Source: Streptomyces sp. FIT100 (GTDB lineage Bacteria; Actinomycetota; Actinomycetes; Streptomycetales; Streptomycetaceae). From it: a stretch of 64,000 nt of DNA. Position numbers and translations under genes: made by a program. The notes beneath the pieces were generated by a model. The model was not told where the DNA came from, ran no database searches, and saw only the letters and a program-made list of their open reading frames with translations. Below are positions 8,561 to 16,875 of this stretch, piece by piece (the stretch's first letter is position 1; every line of letters begins with the position of its first letter). The stretch covers positions 2,034,001 through 2,098,000 of the forward strand of contig NZ_CP075715.1 of NCBI RefSeq assembly GCF_024584805.1, read 5' to 3'.

Positions 8561-9001
8561 ATGGCAACGGGCGATGCTCTTTCCACCCATATCTTCGGCG
8601 TGCAGCTCGGCGGCTACATGGTCGAGTCGATCCAGGAGATCAGCGGGTTCACCGTCGAAGAGGATGTCGTAGAGGTCAAGCAGGTCAGCCAGGACGGAAA
8701 GCAGATCATCCGCAAGCAGCCGGGTGCCCGGCAGGCCGGTGAGATCACGATCACCCGCGGGATCGACCAGAGCAGCGAGTTCACCAACTGGATCAAGGAG
8801 ACGCTGAACAACGGCGCCGTCAACACCGCGCGGCAGAACCTCACGATCGAGATCAAGGACACCGAGGGCAACACGGTCCGCCGCATCCAGCTGATGCAGG
8901 GCTGGGCCTCCAAGTGGGAGGGCCCGTCCCTGAAGGCGGGCGAGTCGTCCCCGGCCACCGAGTCCGTGACGATCACGTTCGAGGAGATCGTCGTCGAATG
9001 A
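8561..9001 (+). CDS. cis1a: Inner tube protein 1 (T4 gp19-like)
   Basis: This 146-aa phage tail tube family protein has the typical tube core: FGVQLGGYMVESIQEISGF, RQAGEITITRGIDQSSEFT, LTIEIKDTEGNTVRRIQL and GWASKWEGPSLKAGE. Hexamers stack to form the rigid tube inside the sheath. It follows the sheath gene by 35 bp with GGAAAGG upstream, and its stop overlaps the next start (ATGA). A second, divergent tube gene at 13023 probably forms the baseplate-proximal rings, as in other eCIS; this copy would be the bulk tube subunit. Confidence 0.93.
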   Translation: MATGDALSTHIFGVQLGGYMVESIQEISGFTVEEDVVEVKQVSQDGKQIIRKQPGARQAGEITITRGIDQSSEFTNWIKETLNNGAVNTARQNLTIEIKDTEGNTVRRIQLMQGWASKWEGPSLKAGESSPATESVTITFEEIVVE

Positions 9002-9504
9002 GGCGCCGTACGGTGACGGCGGGCAACCTGGAGGAGCTCCTCCAGGTGACGGCGCCCGCCCAGGCGTCGGAGCAGGCGGCGGCCACCCCGGCCCCCGCCC
9101 CCGCCCCCACTCCCGCGCCGAGGGAGGACCACGGGCTGCGCACCGAGTTCGAGTTCGAGCTGCCGCGCGGATACGTCGACGAGACGGGCACGGTGCACCG
9201 GCACGGCACGATGCGCCTGGCCACCGCCCGGGACGAGTTGCGGCCCCAGATCGACCTGCGGGTCAAGGAGAACCCGGCGTACCTGAGCGTGGTGCTGCTG
9301 AGCCAGGTGATCACCCGGCTCGGCACCATCAGCGATGTGCACGCCGGGATCGTGGAGCGGATGTACGCCACCGACGTGGCGTTCCTCCAGGACTTCTACC
9401 GCCGCGTCAACAGCGAGGGCCACACCCGCGCGGCGGTCACCTGCCCGCACTGCGAGGGCGGCTTCGAGGTCGACCTCTCGGGTGGGCGCCTGGGGGAATC
9501 GTGA
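8998..9504 (+). CDS. Phage tail assembly-like protein with C-terminal zinc ribbon
   Basis: The ATG at 8998 overlaps the tube gene stop, giving 168 aa. Residues 23-42 are an Ala/Pro linker. Residues 48-140 (RTEFEFELPRGYVDETG, then HGTMRLATARDEL and LRVKENPAYLSVVLLSQVI) match the T4-like tail assembly family found next to tube genes in phages and eCIS. The end carries a single CPHCEGG motif, half of a zinc ribbon. It is followed with a 4-bp overlap by a DUF6760-like micro-ORF, an arrangement that suggests a chaperone pair for tube or tape assembly. That role is inferred from position. Confidence 0.75.
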   Translation: MRRRTVTAGNLEELLQVTAPAQASEQAAATPAPAPAPTPAPREDHGLRTEFEFELPRGYVDETGTVHRHGTMRLATARDELRPQIDLRVKENPAYLSVVLLSQVITRLGTISDVHAGIVERMYATDVAFLQDFYRRVNSEGHTRAAVTCPHCEGGFEVDLSGGRLGES

Positions 9505-9659
9505 CGTACGCCCTTCCCCGGCTCCGGGAGGAGATCGCGTACATCGCCTACCACTTCCACTGGCAGCGCGAGGAGATCCTCGACCTGACCCACGGCGAAC
9601 GCCAGGAGTGGGTGGCCGAGATCGCCCGCATCAACACCCGTATGAACGAAGGCGGTTGA
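9501..9659 (+). CDS. DUF6760-like 52-aa eCIS protein
   Basis: This very short gene starts at GTG 9501, overlapping the previous stop by 4 bp (GTGA), and ends at TGA 9657-9659, four bases before the next start. The protein begins VTYALPRLREEIAYIAYHFH and continues with WQREEILDLTHGERQEW, then VAEIARINTRMNEGG. The helix-rich sequence with Trp/His/Glu matches the small DUF6760-like proteins that follow tail assembly genes in actinobacterial eCIS and tailed phages. Conserved position and tight coupling support it as real. It probably helps tube assembly, but its function is unknown. Confidence 0.8.
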   Translation: MTYALPRLREEIAYIAYHFHWQREEILDLTHGERQEWVAEIARINTRMNEGG

Positions 9660-9663
9660 GTAC

Positions 9664-12600
9664 ATGGCATGGCGGGACAGGCTGCGCCGCCGCGGCCGGT
9701 CCGGCTCCGGCGGTCCGGCCGCGTCCGTGCCGGACGGTCCGGCCGGCGACGGCGGGGGGCCGGGCACGTCCCGTGCCACCGGCTCCGCCGCGGGCGGTTC
9801 CGCCGTGCCCGGCGACTGGGACGGCGGCTGGCGTCGTACCGCGCCACCGACCCTCACCGTGGCCCGCACCCCGCTCGGCGTCAGCGACGGCCTGACCTTC
9901 CGCGCCGGCCTCGCCGCCTGGCAGAACCCTTCCTTCGACAGCGGCCTCGGCCATGCCCTGCTGCCGACTGCTCCCACCGGTGTGGTCCGCGGCGTCACCC
10001 GCCTCGCCGCCCCACGGCCCACCCGAACCGGTGGCGGGCCACTGCTGCTCCGGGCCGTGCGGCCGGACGGGGCGGACGAGCCGCAGGGCGGCACCCCGGG
10101 CGCCGGGAACGCGGTCAGCGCGGGACGGACCTCGGGCGGTGGCGGTGGCGATGGCGGTGGCGATGGCGGTGGCGGTGGCGGTGAGCCAACTCCGGTCGCG
10201 CGTCGGGTGCGACCGGGGGCCGCGTCGGGATCGTCCGGATCTGGTACGTCCCGGTCGACGGCATCCGGTTCGGGTTCATCGGGATCGGCGTCCGGTTCGA
10301 GTTCGTCCGCTTCGGGTCCGTCTGCTTCGGGTCCGTCAGGTTCACGTTCGTCCGGATCGGGTCCCACCGGGTCGGGGTCTTCCGGGTCTGGTTCATCCCG
10401 TTCGGCGGGTTCCGGTCCCGGCTCGTCCGGTACGTCGGGCTCCGCTTCGGGGTCTCCCGGTACGACGCCGTCCGGCTCGGCGCGCTCAGGAGCGGGCGCC
10501 GGCGCTGGGCCCGTGGTTCAGCGTGCCGCCGACAACAGCAGTGCGGGGCAGGGCCGTTCGGCCGATGCTCCGCGCACCCGTGGCATCACGTCCGCGGATT
10601 CACCCGCCGTGCTCTCCTCGTCGCCTCCCGCCGTCCAGCGGGCCGTGGAGCCGGGCACGGCACCGTTGGTGACGCCGGCCGACACCGGCCGCCGGACCGC
10701 CGCTCGCGGGATTCCGCCGGTACGACGGGTTGCGGTGATCCCTGGTACAGCCGTCGGCGGACCCCGGCCGGACTCCGGGAGCGCACCCAGGTCGCCGGGC
10801 GGTTCAGGGGGGCGTACGTCCTCCGGCCCGGCCGACCGGCGAACGGCGGCGTCGGGGACAACGGGGACAACGGGGACGCCGCGGACGACGGAGCCAGGGG
10901 CCCATGGGGGCAGCAACCTGCCGGAGGCAGCGCGTGCCACTGGCGTCGACGTGTCCCAAGTGACCGTCCGGCCCCGCCCGGTGGGCCCCCGCCTGACCGT
11001 CGCCCGGCGCCAGGCCGGACCGGCGCGCCGCGTTCCCGCCCTGCGTCCGCCCGCCGCCGTTCCGGCACCGGGCGCCACCTCCGACACGCCCGGCCCTGCC
11101 ACGACCGCACCGGCCGGTACGACGGCGCCCTCGACGCCCCCCGTGCAGCGGACCGTCCCCCGCACGGGAAGCCGCGCACCGCTCGGCGCTCCGCTCAGCG
11201 AACTACCCTCCACCGCAACACCGTTGGCGGATGGCGCCGCCGCCCCGCGTCCCGCGGCGCCCGGCGCCGGGTCCGGGACCGGTCCTGCGCTTCCCGTCGT
11301 CCAGCGTCAGGCGGACGGCCCGGGCGCATCCGACGCCGGTGTGCAGCAAACCGCTCAGAACGGCCCCGCGCCGCGCCGGACGTCCGACTCGGGTCGGTCC
11401 GGGGCACGCACTCGTGGCGGTCTGGGAGCACCGCTGCCCGCGCTGCCGCCGAGCGCCGACGTGCCCGGTTCGGCCGCGTCCGGCGCCCGCGCTTCCCGTC
11501 CTGCGCCCGGCCCGCACATCCAGCGCGCTCCGGCCCGCCGGGACGAGGGCGGCTCCGCGGCCACCCCAGACTGCGGCCGGACGCCGACCGAGGCCGCACC
11601 GCCCGCACGCGGGGACGGCAGGGCGAGGGGAGCGGGCGCACCGCTGCTGGGGTCGGCCGACGTCCAGCGCCGGGTCGCCGACGACTCCGTCGCCCGGGAC
11701 ACCACGTCACCCGGTCACCCCGCGGACCACGGAACCGGGCCCGCCACGCCCCTGGTGACGCCGCCATCCGCACCGGCAGGCACCCCGGCTCCGGAAGGGA
11801 GCGTGCCGCACCCCGGCCCGCAACAGCCCCAAGTCCCCGGCGCCCCTGGCCCGGTCGTCGTGGCCCGCGCCGTGGCCGAAGGCACCCCGGACGCGGGGAC
11901 CCTGGCCGCCGACAGGCCCTCCGCCCAGGCGGCACCCCGCCCCCACCGCACCGCGGCCCGGACCCCCGGCGCGGCCGGCCCGGACCCGCTCACCGTGACC
12001 GGCTCCGGGGCCCTCTCCGCTCCGGCGGCACCGCTCACCCTCCAACTGCTCCCCGCGCGCCCGCTCACGCTGAGCACTCGCGCCACGGAAGGCACGGCAC
12101 AGCCCGCCGCCGCCCCGTCCGGCACCCGTCCCGTGGTGCCGATGCGCTGGCCCGGCGCCCCGGCCGCTCCCCAGGGCCAGGGCGGCACCGGCACGCCCGC
12201 GCACCCGGCGCCGGGCCCGTCCGCGGGCGCCCCGGCGACGCCGCACGTGCAGCGGGCCGCGAACCCCGACTCCGGACCGGCGGCCCCGCAGATCCAGCGG
12301 GCCTCGACCGCACACCCCGGACCTGCCGCCCAGGCGGCACCGTACGTCCAGCGCGCCGCGACCCTGCACGCCGGGCCACAGAACTCGGGCCCACAGACAC
12401 CCGGTTCCTCCGTCTCCGTCCAGCGCGTCCCGGTCGTACAGCCTGTGCCGCCGGGCCACGCGACCCCGGGGGCGAGCGGTCCGGCCGCCGCCGTGCCGGG
12501 GCGGGCCCTTCCGGTGACCGCCCCGCTGACGCCGCCGCTCGCGGACCGTCCGGCGGGATCGGCCCCGTCGGCCTCCGCAGCGGCCGGGAACGTACCCGTG

Positions 12601-12993
12601 GTCCGGCCCCGGGCCGCCGCACCGGGCGGCGGGGCAACCCCGGTCCAGCGTGCGCCCTACGCCGCGGACGACTCCGTACTCACGGGGAAGGCCGCCAAGC
12701 CGACGCTCGGTCGGCAGCGGTCGCACTCCGCGGCCGGCGACCTCGCCACCTCCCGTGTCGAAGCAGCCGGTTCGGAGCAGGTGCGCGGTCGGCCGCGGTC
12801 GGCCTCCGAGAGCTCCGCCTCCGGCAAGGCCGCCGCCAAGCGCACGGCCAGGCGTGCCGAGACGCCGCAGGACCCCGGCCTGGACCTGGACGACCTCGCG
12901 CGCCGTCTGATCGACCCGGTGTCCCGGCTGCTGCGCACCGAGCTGCGGCGCGGACGGGAACGTACAGGCCGCCCCTACGACGGACGCCGCTGA
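9664..12993 (+). CDS. 1109-aa disordered Pro/Ala/Ser-rich eCIS protein with repeated [VI]QR motifs
   Basis: The ATG follows the DUF6760-like gene by 4 bp. Only the ends look ordered. Residues 55-115 (PTLTVARTPLGVSDGLTF, then LAAWQNPSFDSGLGHALL) form a short conserved-looking module. The last 45 residues (LDLDDLARRLIDPVSRLLRT, then ELRRGRERTGRPYDGRR) form a basic amphipathic helix. Between them lie a Gly run (10136-10182), a Ser/Gly run (10215-10480) and about 700 residues of Pro/Ala/Thr linker with 11 [VI]QR motifs such as HVQRAAN, YVQRAAT and PVQRAPY. No TM helix, coiled coil or enzyme motif is seen. It lies between the two tube genes where no tape measure is otherwise found, so a ruler, scaffold or lumen cargo role is possible. 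The function is unknown. Confidence 0.8.
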   Translation: MAWRDRLRRRGRSGSGGPAASVPDGPAGDGGGPGTSRATGSAAGGSAVPGDWDGGWRRTAPPTLTVARTPLGVSDGLTFRAGLAAWQNPSFDSGLGHALLPTAPTGVVRGVTRLAAPRPTRTGGGPLLLRAVRPDGADEPQGGTPGAGNAVSAGRTSGGGGGDGGGDGGGGGGEPTPVARRVRPGAASGSSGSGTSRSTASGSGSSGSASGSSSSASGPSASGPSGSRSSGSGPTGSGSSGSGSSRSAGSGPGSSGTSGSASGSPGTTPSGSARSGAGAGAGPVVQRAADNSSAGQGRSADAPRTRGITSADSPAVLSSSPPAVQRAVEPGTAPLVTPADTGRRTAARGIPPVRRVAVIPGTAVGGPRPDSGSAPRSPGGSGGRTSSGPADRRTAASGTTGTTGTPRTTEPGAHGGSNLPEAARATGVDVSQVTVRPRPVGPRLTVARRQAGPARRVPALRPPAAVPAPGATSDTPGPATTAPAGTTAPSTPPVQRTVPRTGSRAPLGAPLSELPSTATPLADGAAAPRPAAPGAGSGTGPALPVVQRQADGPGASDAGVQQTAQNGPAPRRTSDSGRSGARTRGGLGAPLPALPPSADVPGSAASGARASRPAPGPHIQRAPARRDEGGSAATPDCGRTPTEAAPPARGDGRARGAGAPLLGSADVQRRVADDSVARDTTSPGHPADHGTGPATPLVTPPSAPAGTPAPEGSVPHPGPQQPQVPGAPGPVVVARAVAEGTPDAGTLAADRPSAQAAPRPHRTAARTPGAAGPDPLTVTGSGALSAPAAPLTLQLLPARPLTLSTRATEGTAQPAAAPSGTRPVVPMRWPGAPAAPQGQGGTGTPAHPAPGPSAGAPATPHVQRAANPDSGPAAPQIQRASTAHPGPAAQAAPYVQRAATLHAGPQNSGPQTPGSSVSVQRVPVVQPVPPGHATPGASGPAAAVPGRALPVTAPLTPPLADRPAGSAPSASAAAGNVPVVRPRAAAPGGGATPVQRAPYAADDSVLTGKAAKPTLGRQRSHSAAGDLATSRVEAAGSEQVRGRPRSASESSASGKAAAKRTARRAETPQDPGLDLDDLARRLIDPVSRLLRTELRRGRERTGRPYDGRR

Positions 12994-13022
12994 GGGCGTG
13001 GCACGGAACGGATGACGGACGA

Positions 13023-13448
13023 ATGACGGACAACATCTTCGCGACGAGCGTGTTCTTCAGACTCGTGATCGGCGGCAACGACCTGGGCGCCTTCCACACC
13101 TGCTCCGGCATGGGCGCCGAGGTCGAGATCGAGACCTACGCCGAGGGCGGCAACAACGCCTTCACCCACAACCTGCCCGGGCGGGTGACCTGGTCGAACA
13201 TCACACTCACCCGGCCGGTCACCAAGGACACGGCGAAGATCGCCAAATGGCTCGACGAGACGCTGAAGAAGGTCGAGCCCAAGGACGGCGAGATCGTGGC
13301 GCTGAAACCGGACCTGACCAAGATCATCAGCTGGCAGGTCTTCGGGATCGTCCCGGTGCGCTGGCAGGGCCCGTCCTTCGACCCCAACAACTCGGAGGCG
13401 GCGGTGGAGACGCTGGAGATCGCCCACGAGGGGCTGAGCCCTTCCTGA
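13023..13448 (+). CDS. cis1b: Inner tube protein 2 (baseplate-proximal gp19-like)
   Basis: This 141-aa tube-family protein starts MTDNIFATSVFFRLVIGGND and continues with the hallmark LGAFHTCSGMGAEVEIETYA, then RVTWSNITLTRPVTKDT. Near the end it has VPVRWQGPSFDPNNSEAAVE, the family's final strand. It differs strongly from the tube protein at 8561, as expected for the second tube-like protein that adapts the tube to the spike complex. It lies immediately before the LysM baseplate gene. The start was chosen at the ATG at 13023; another ATG lies at 13012 out of frame. Confidence 0.92.
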   Translation: MTDNIFATSVFFRLVIGGNDLGAFHTCSGMGAEVEIETYAEGGNNAFTHNLPGRVTWSNITLTRPVTKDTAKIAKWLDETLKKVEPKDGEIVALKPDLTKIISWQVFGIVPVRWQGPSFDPNNSEAAVETLEIAHEGLSPS

Positions 13449-13505
13449 TCCCCTGTCATGAACCGTCCGCCGCCCAACTGATCGTCCCGGAAAGGAAGTC
13501 CCGGC

Positions 13506-14228
13506 ATGGCCAAGTCATCCCGCACCAGTCGGGCCAGGGCCCAGCTGACCCTGAAGGAGCCCCCTGCCTCGGTCGGCGCGAAGCCCGGCGGGACGCTCGC
13601 GCGGCTCGACCTCCAGTTCAACCCCTCCTCCCTGGAACTGCGCAAGACCACCGAGTGGCGGCGCTCCCCGTCGCGGATGGCGGAGGAGTCGGCGCTGCCC
13701 GAGTTCGTCGGCAGCGGCCCGCGCGAGCTGAGCCTGGAGGTGTTCCTGGACGCCACCGCCAAGCACGACAACTCCGTGGAGCAGGCGGTGGAGAAGCTGA
13801 TGAAGGCCTGCGTGCCGACCAAGGCCAGCCTGGGCCGCAAGAAGCCGGCCAGCCCGTGGGTGCGGTTCGAGTGGGGCAGCGCGCGGACGACCTCGTTCGA
13901 CGGGGTGCTCTCCAGCCTGTCCGTGACGTACACGCTGTTCGACGTGGACGGCAAGCCGCTGCGGGCCACCTGCCAGCTGTCGATCGAGGAGGCGACCGTC
14001 GGCCCGTCGGGGCAGAACCCCACCTCCGGCGCGCGCACCGCCCGCTCCACCCACACCGTCGTGGCGGGCGACAGCCTGGCCCTGCTGGCCTGGCAGGAAT
14101 ACGGCGACGCGACGGCCTGGCGGGTCATCGCGGAGGCGAACGGAATCGACGACCCGATGGCGCTCGTACCCGGCACCGAACTGGTGGTGCCGGCCATGAG
14201 CGACGCGGGCGCTGAGGAGGAGCTGTGA
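13506..14228 (+). CDS. cis7: LysM-containing baseplate protein (Pvc7/gp53-like)
   Basis: This 240-aa protein has AAGGAAG upstream. Residues 15-165 form the CIS tube/LysM-associated domain (LDLQFNPSSLELRKTTEWRR, then LSLEVFLDATAKHD and LSVTYTLFDVDGKPLRA). Residues 180-232 are one LysM motif (HTVVAGDSLALLAWQEYGDA, then WRVIAEANGIDDPMALVPGT). In eCIS and T4-like baseplates this type links the tube initiator to the hub and wedges; the LysM is structural and need not bind peptidoglycan. Its stop overlaps the GTG of the VgrG-like gene (GTGA). Confidence 0.92.
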   Translation: MAKSSRTSRARAQLTLKEPPASVGAKPGGTLARLDLQFNPSSLELRKTTEWRRSPSRMAEESALPEFVGSGPRELSLEVFLDATAKHDNSVEQAVEKLMKACVPTKASLGRKKPASPWVRFEWGSARTTSFDGVLSSLSVTYTLFDVDGKPLRATCQLSIEEATVGPSGQNPTSGARTARSTHTVVAGDSLALLAWQEYGDATAWRVIAEANGIDDPMALVPGTELVVPAMSDAGAEEEL

Positions 14229-16072
14229 CAGGCGGGGCACGGGACGGCCGGTCGTTCGCGGCGGACCCCATCGTGGAGGCGCCCGGCGAACTCCCGCCGG
14301 TCTGGGCCGCCCAGCTGGTGAGCTGCGTGGTCGACGAGAACGTGGGCCTGCCGGACGCGGCGGTGCTCACCTTCCGCGACCCCGACCACGAGTTCCTGAG
14401 GAAGACCGGTATCACCATCGGCACCCCGCTGAAGGTCTCGGTGATGACCGTGACCGGGCAGGCCCGCGAGCGGCTGTTCAACGGCGAGGTGACCGCCCTG
14501 GAGGTGGACCGGGACCGCACGGGTTCGTTCACGCTGGTGCGCGCCTACTCCAAGGCCCACCGCCTGCAGCGGGGCCGGAAGGTGGTGGCGTACCGGAACA
14601 TGACGGCGTCGGCGATCGTCCGCAAGGTGGCCGCAGGGGCGGGGCTCGCCTGCGGCACCGTGCAGGCCGCGCCGGTCACCTACAAGCAGCTCTCGCAGGC
14701 GAACGTCTCCGACTGGGACTTCCTGCTGTTCCTGGCCGCCGAGAGCGGGGCGCAGGTGCGCGTCGACGACAAGGGGATGCTCCAGTTCACCAAGCCGAAG
14801 AAGGCGTCCGGCGCGCCCGCGCCGTCGACCTCGGCCGCCAGGAACCCGCTGGTGCTGGAGTACGGGCGGAACCTGCTCGCGCTGCGCGCGTCGCTGTCGG
14901 CCGCGGACGGTGCGTCGCAGGTGGAGGTGCGCGGCTGGGACGTCACCACGAAGCGGCCGCTGGTGGCCAGGACGCCGTCGGTGACCAGTGACACGGTGGT
15001 GCCGGGGCTGAGTCCGGCGCTCGCCGCCCGGTTCGGCAAGTCGTCGAAGCTGACCGTCACCGACACCCCGTACCGCACGCAGGCCGAGACGAAGGCGGTC
15101 GCGGACGCGGTGGCCGATCAGGTCAGCGCGGGCTTCGGCGAGCTGGAGGTGCTGGCCGAGGGCAACCCGCTGCTGCGGGCCGGCAAACCCGTGGCGCTCG
15201 GCAACGTCGGACAGGCGTTCTCCGGCAAGTACACGGCGACGGCGGTGCAGCACGTCCTCGAACCGCACGGCGGATACCGGACCACGGTGTGGGTCAGAGC
15301 CGGCCCCGACCGCTCCCTGACCGGCCTGGTGACCGGCGCCGACGCGCCGTCCCGCGGCTCGCGCATGCCGGGACTCGCGATCGGCGTGGTGACGGACGTA
15401 CGCGAGCCGGGCGGCGCTCAGAGCGGCGGGGTGAAGCTCAAGTTCCCCTGGCTGGACGACACTTACACCACCGACTGGGTGCGCACCGTGCAGTGGGGCG
15501 GCAAGGGCGGCGGAGGCGTGGTGAGCCCCGAGGTCAACGACGAGGTCCTGGTCGGCTTCGAGCAGGGTCTGCTGGACAGCCCGTATGTCATCGGCGGGCT
15601 CTACAACGGCGTCGACAAGCCCTCGCCGCACGACGTCCCGCTGATCGACAAGACCACCGGGAAGGTCAACCGCCGCTCCGTCGTGTCCCGTTCGGGGCAC
15701 CGGCTGGAGCTCCTTGACGCGAGGGCACCGGGCCTCTCCGGGCTCAGGCTCGCATCCGCCGACGAGCGTCTCGAGATCAAGGTCGACCAACGCAAGGGCA
15801 GGATCGAGCTGACGGTGTACGCCCGGAAGGGCGGCAGCCCGCTCAGCTCCGTCGTGCTCGACAGGAAGGGCATCACCGTGGACGCGGGACGGGGCGATGT
15901 GAGCGTGTCCGGCCGGAACGTGGACATCCAGGGCAGGGTCGGGGTGAAGATCGGCGGCCGCAATGTGAACATCGACGGCAGCGCGAACGTCGACATCAAG
16001 GGCCGCACGGGCGTCACGGTCGACGGCGGTCTGCTCGGCGTCCTCAAGGCCAAGCTCATCAGGATCAACTGA
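14225..16072 (+). CDS. cis8: VgrG-like hub and spike protein (Pvc8-like)
   Basis: This 615-aa protein starts at GTG 14225. Residues 15-365 are the gp27-like hub half (late control D type), including VSMRR-type features such as RLFNGEVTALEVDRDRTGSF and SDWDFLLFLAAESGAQVRVD. Residues 380-470 are a gp5-like OB fold (GVVTDVREPGG, then KLKFPWLDDTYTTDWVRTVQ and EVLVGFEQGLLDSPYVIGGL). The end, from about 540, is a beta-prism of short repeats (VDISGRNVDIQG-like, NVNIDGSANVDIKG). A trimer would form the base of the puncturing spike, capped by the PAAR-like protein encoded next. No C-terminal toxin extension is present. Confidence 0.93.
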   Translation: MTGGARDGRSFAADPIVEAPGELPPVWAAQLVSCVVDENVGLPDAAVLTFRDPDHEFLRKTGITIGTPLKVSVMTVTGQARERLFNGEVTALEVDRDRTGSFTLVRAYSKAHRLQRGRKVVAYRNMTASAIVRKVAAGAGLACGTVQAAPVTYKQLSQANVSDWDFLLFLAAESGAQVRVDDKGMLQFTKPKKASGAPAPSTSAARNPLVLEYGRNLLALRASLSAADGASQVEVRGWDVTTKRPLVARTPSVTSDTVVPGLSPALAARFGKSSKLTVTDTPYRTQAETKAVADAVADQVSAGFGELEVLAEGNPLLRAGKPVALGNVGQAFSGKYTATAVQHVLEPHGGYRTTVWVRAGPDRSLTGLVTGADAPSRGSRMPGLAIGVVTDVREPGGAQSGGVKLKFPWLDDTYTTDWVRTVQWGGKGGGGVVSPEVNDEVLVGFEQGLLDSPYVIGGLYNGVDKPSPHDVPLIDKTTGKVNRRSVVSRSGHRLELLDARAPGLSGLRLASADERLEIKVDQRKGRIELTVYARKGGSPLSSVVLDRKGITVDAGRGDVSVSGRNVDIQGRVGVKIGGRNVNIDGSANVDIKGRTGVTVDGGLLGVLKAKLIRIN

Positions 16073-16077
16073 CCTCC

Positions 16078-16124
16078 GCCCCTACCTGCCCCTACATGTC
16101 CCCCCACCTGCCCCCACCTGCCCA
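16078..16124 (+). repeat. C-rich short tandem repeat before the PAAR gene
   Basis: The 63-bp gap between the spike and tip genes contains four imperfect 10-11 bp copies of CCCCTACCTG / CCCCCACCTG. It is the largest intergenic gap in the run from 14225 to 19400, and AAGGAGC follows it directly before the PAAR start. It may be only a slippage product; an effect on transcript structure ahead of the tip gene is possible. Confidence 0.6.
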
Positions 16125-16135
16125 AGGAGCACCGC

Positions 16136-16453
16136 ATGCCAATGGCAGCCCGTACCGGTGACCAGACCAGCCACGGCGGCACGGTCGGCACCCCGCCGCC
16201 CATGGCCGCCAGGTCCGTGGCGACCGTGTGGATCGGCGGCAGACCCGCCGCCGTCGTGGGCAGCCTGGTCGTCTGCCCGATCCCGCCGCATGCCGCCCTG
16301 GGACCGGCCAATGTGATCAAGCCCGACCCGAGCTCGCTCGCCAAGGACCAGGTCCTCATCGGCGGCCTGCCGGCCGCACGGCAGCGCGACCAGTCCACGT
16401 GCGGCGCGATGGTCGTCCTGGGCGCCCCCAACGTCCTGATCGGGGGCGTGTGA
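16136..16453 (+). CDS. cis10: PAAR-like spike tip protein
   Basis: This 105-aa protein has AAGGAG 6 bp upstream of ATG 16136. It shows the PAAR-like pattern of short Gly-rich strands and fixed His/Cys residues: MAARTGDQTSHGGTVGTPPP, VWIGGRPAAVVGSLVVCPIP, DQVLIGGLPAARQRDQSTCG and NVLIGGV. PAAR proteins fold into a sharp metal-bound cone on top of the VgrG trimer. There is no extra effector domain. Its stop overlaps the gp25 start by one base. Confidence 0.92.
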   Translation: MPMAARTGDQTSHGGTVGTPPPMAARSVATVWIGGRPAAVVGSLVVCPIPPHAALGPANVIKPDPSSLAKDQVLIGGLPAARQRDQSTCGAMVVLGAPNVLIGGV

Positions 16454-16875
16454 TGAGCGAGCGGTTCATCGGGCGCGGCTGGGCGTTCCCGCTGCGGGTC
16501 GGGCCGACCGGCGGGATCGCCCTGGTCGACCGGGAGCGGGAGATCGAGGAGGCGATCCGCCTGGTGCTCGGCACCGCGCCCGGCGAGCGCCCCATGCGCC
16601 CCGAGTTCGGCTGCGGCATCCACGACTACGTCTTCGCCCCCGGCAACGGAGCCACCGCCGGACGCATGGCGCAGCAGGTGCGCGAGGCCCTGGAGCGGTG
16701 GGAGCCGCGGATCGCGGTGGACGACGTGGTCGTCGCCTTCGACGCCGTCGAGGACGGCACCCTCTACATCGACGTGCACTACACCGTGCGTTCCACCAAC
16801 GACCGGCGCAACCTGGTCTTTCCCTTCTACACGATCCCCTCCGAGGAGGGGGCCGAGGAATTGGTCGCGGACTGA
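16453..16875 (+). CDS. cis9: gp25-like baseplate wedge protein (GPW/gp25)
   Basis: The ATG at 16453 shares a base with the upstream TGA, giving 140 aa. The gp25 signature is clear: REREIEEAIRLVLGTAPGER, PMRPEFGCGIHDYVFAPGN and the C-terminal strand DVHYTVRSTNDRRNLVFPFY. The Glu-Pro-Arg-Arg-type EIEEA...RPEFG core is known in T4, T6SS TssE and eCIS as the part that starts sheath assembly on the baseplate. It is translationally coupled with genes on both sides. Confidence 0.94.
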   Translation: MSERFIGRGWAFPLRVGPTGGIALVDREREIEEAIRLVLGTAPGERPMRPEFGCGIHDYVFAPGNGATAGRMAQQVREALERWEPRIAVDDVVVAFDAVEDGTLYIDVHYTVRSTNDRRNLVFPFYTIPSEEGAEELVAD

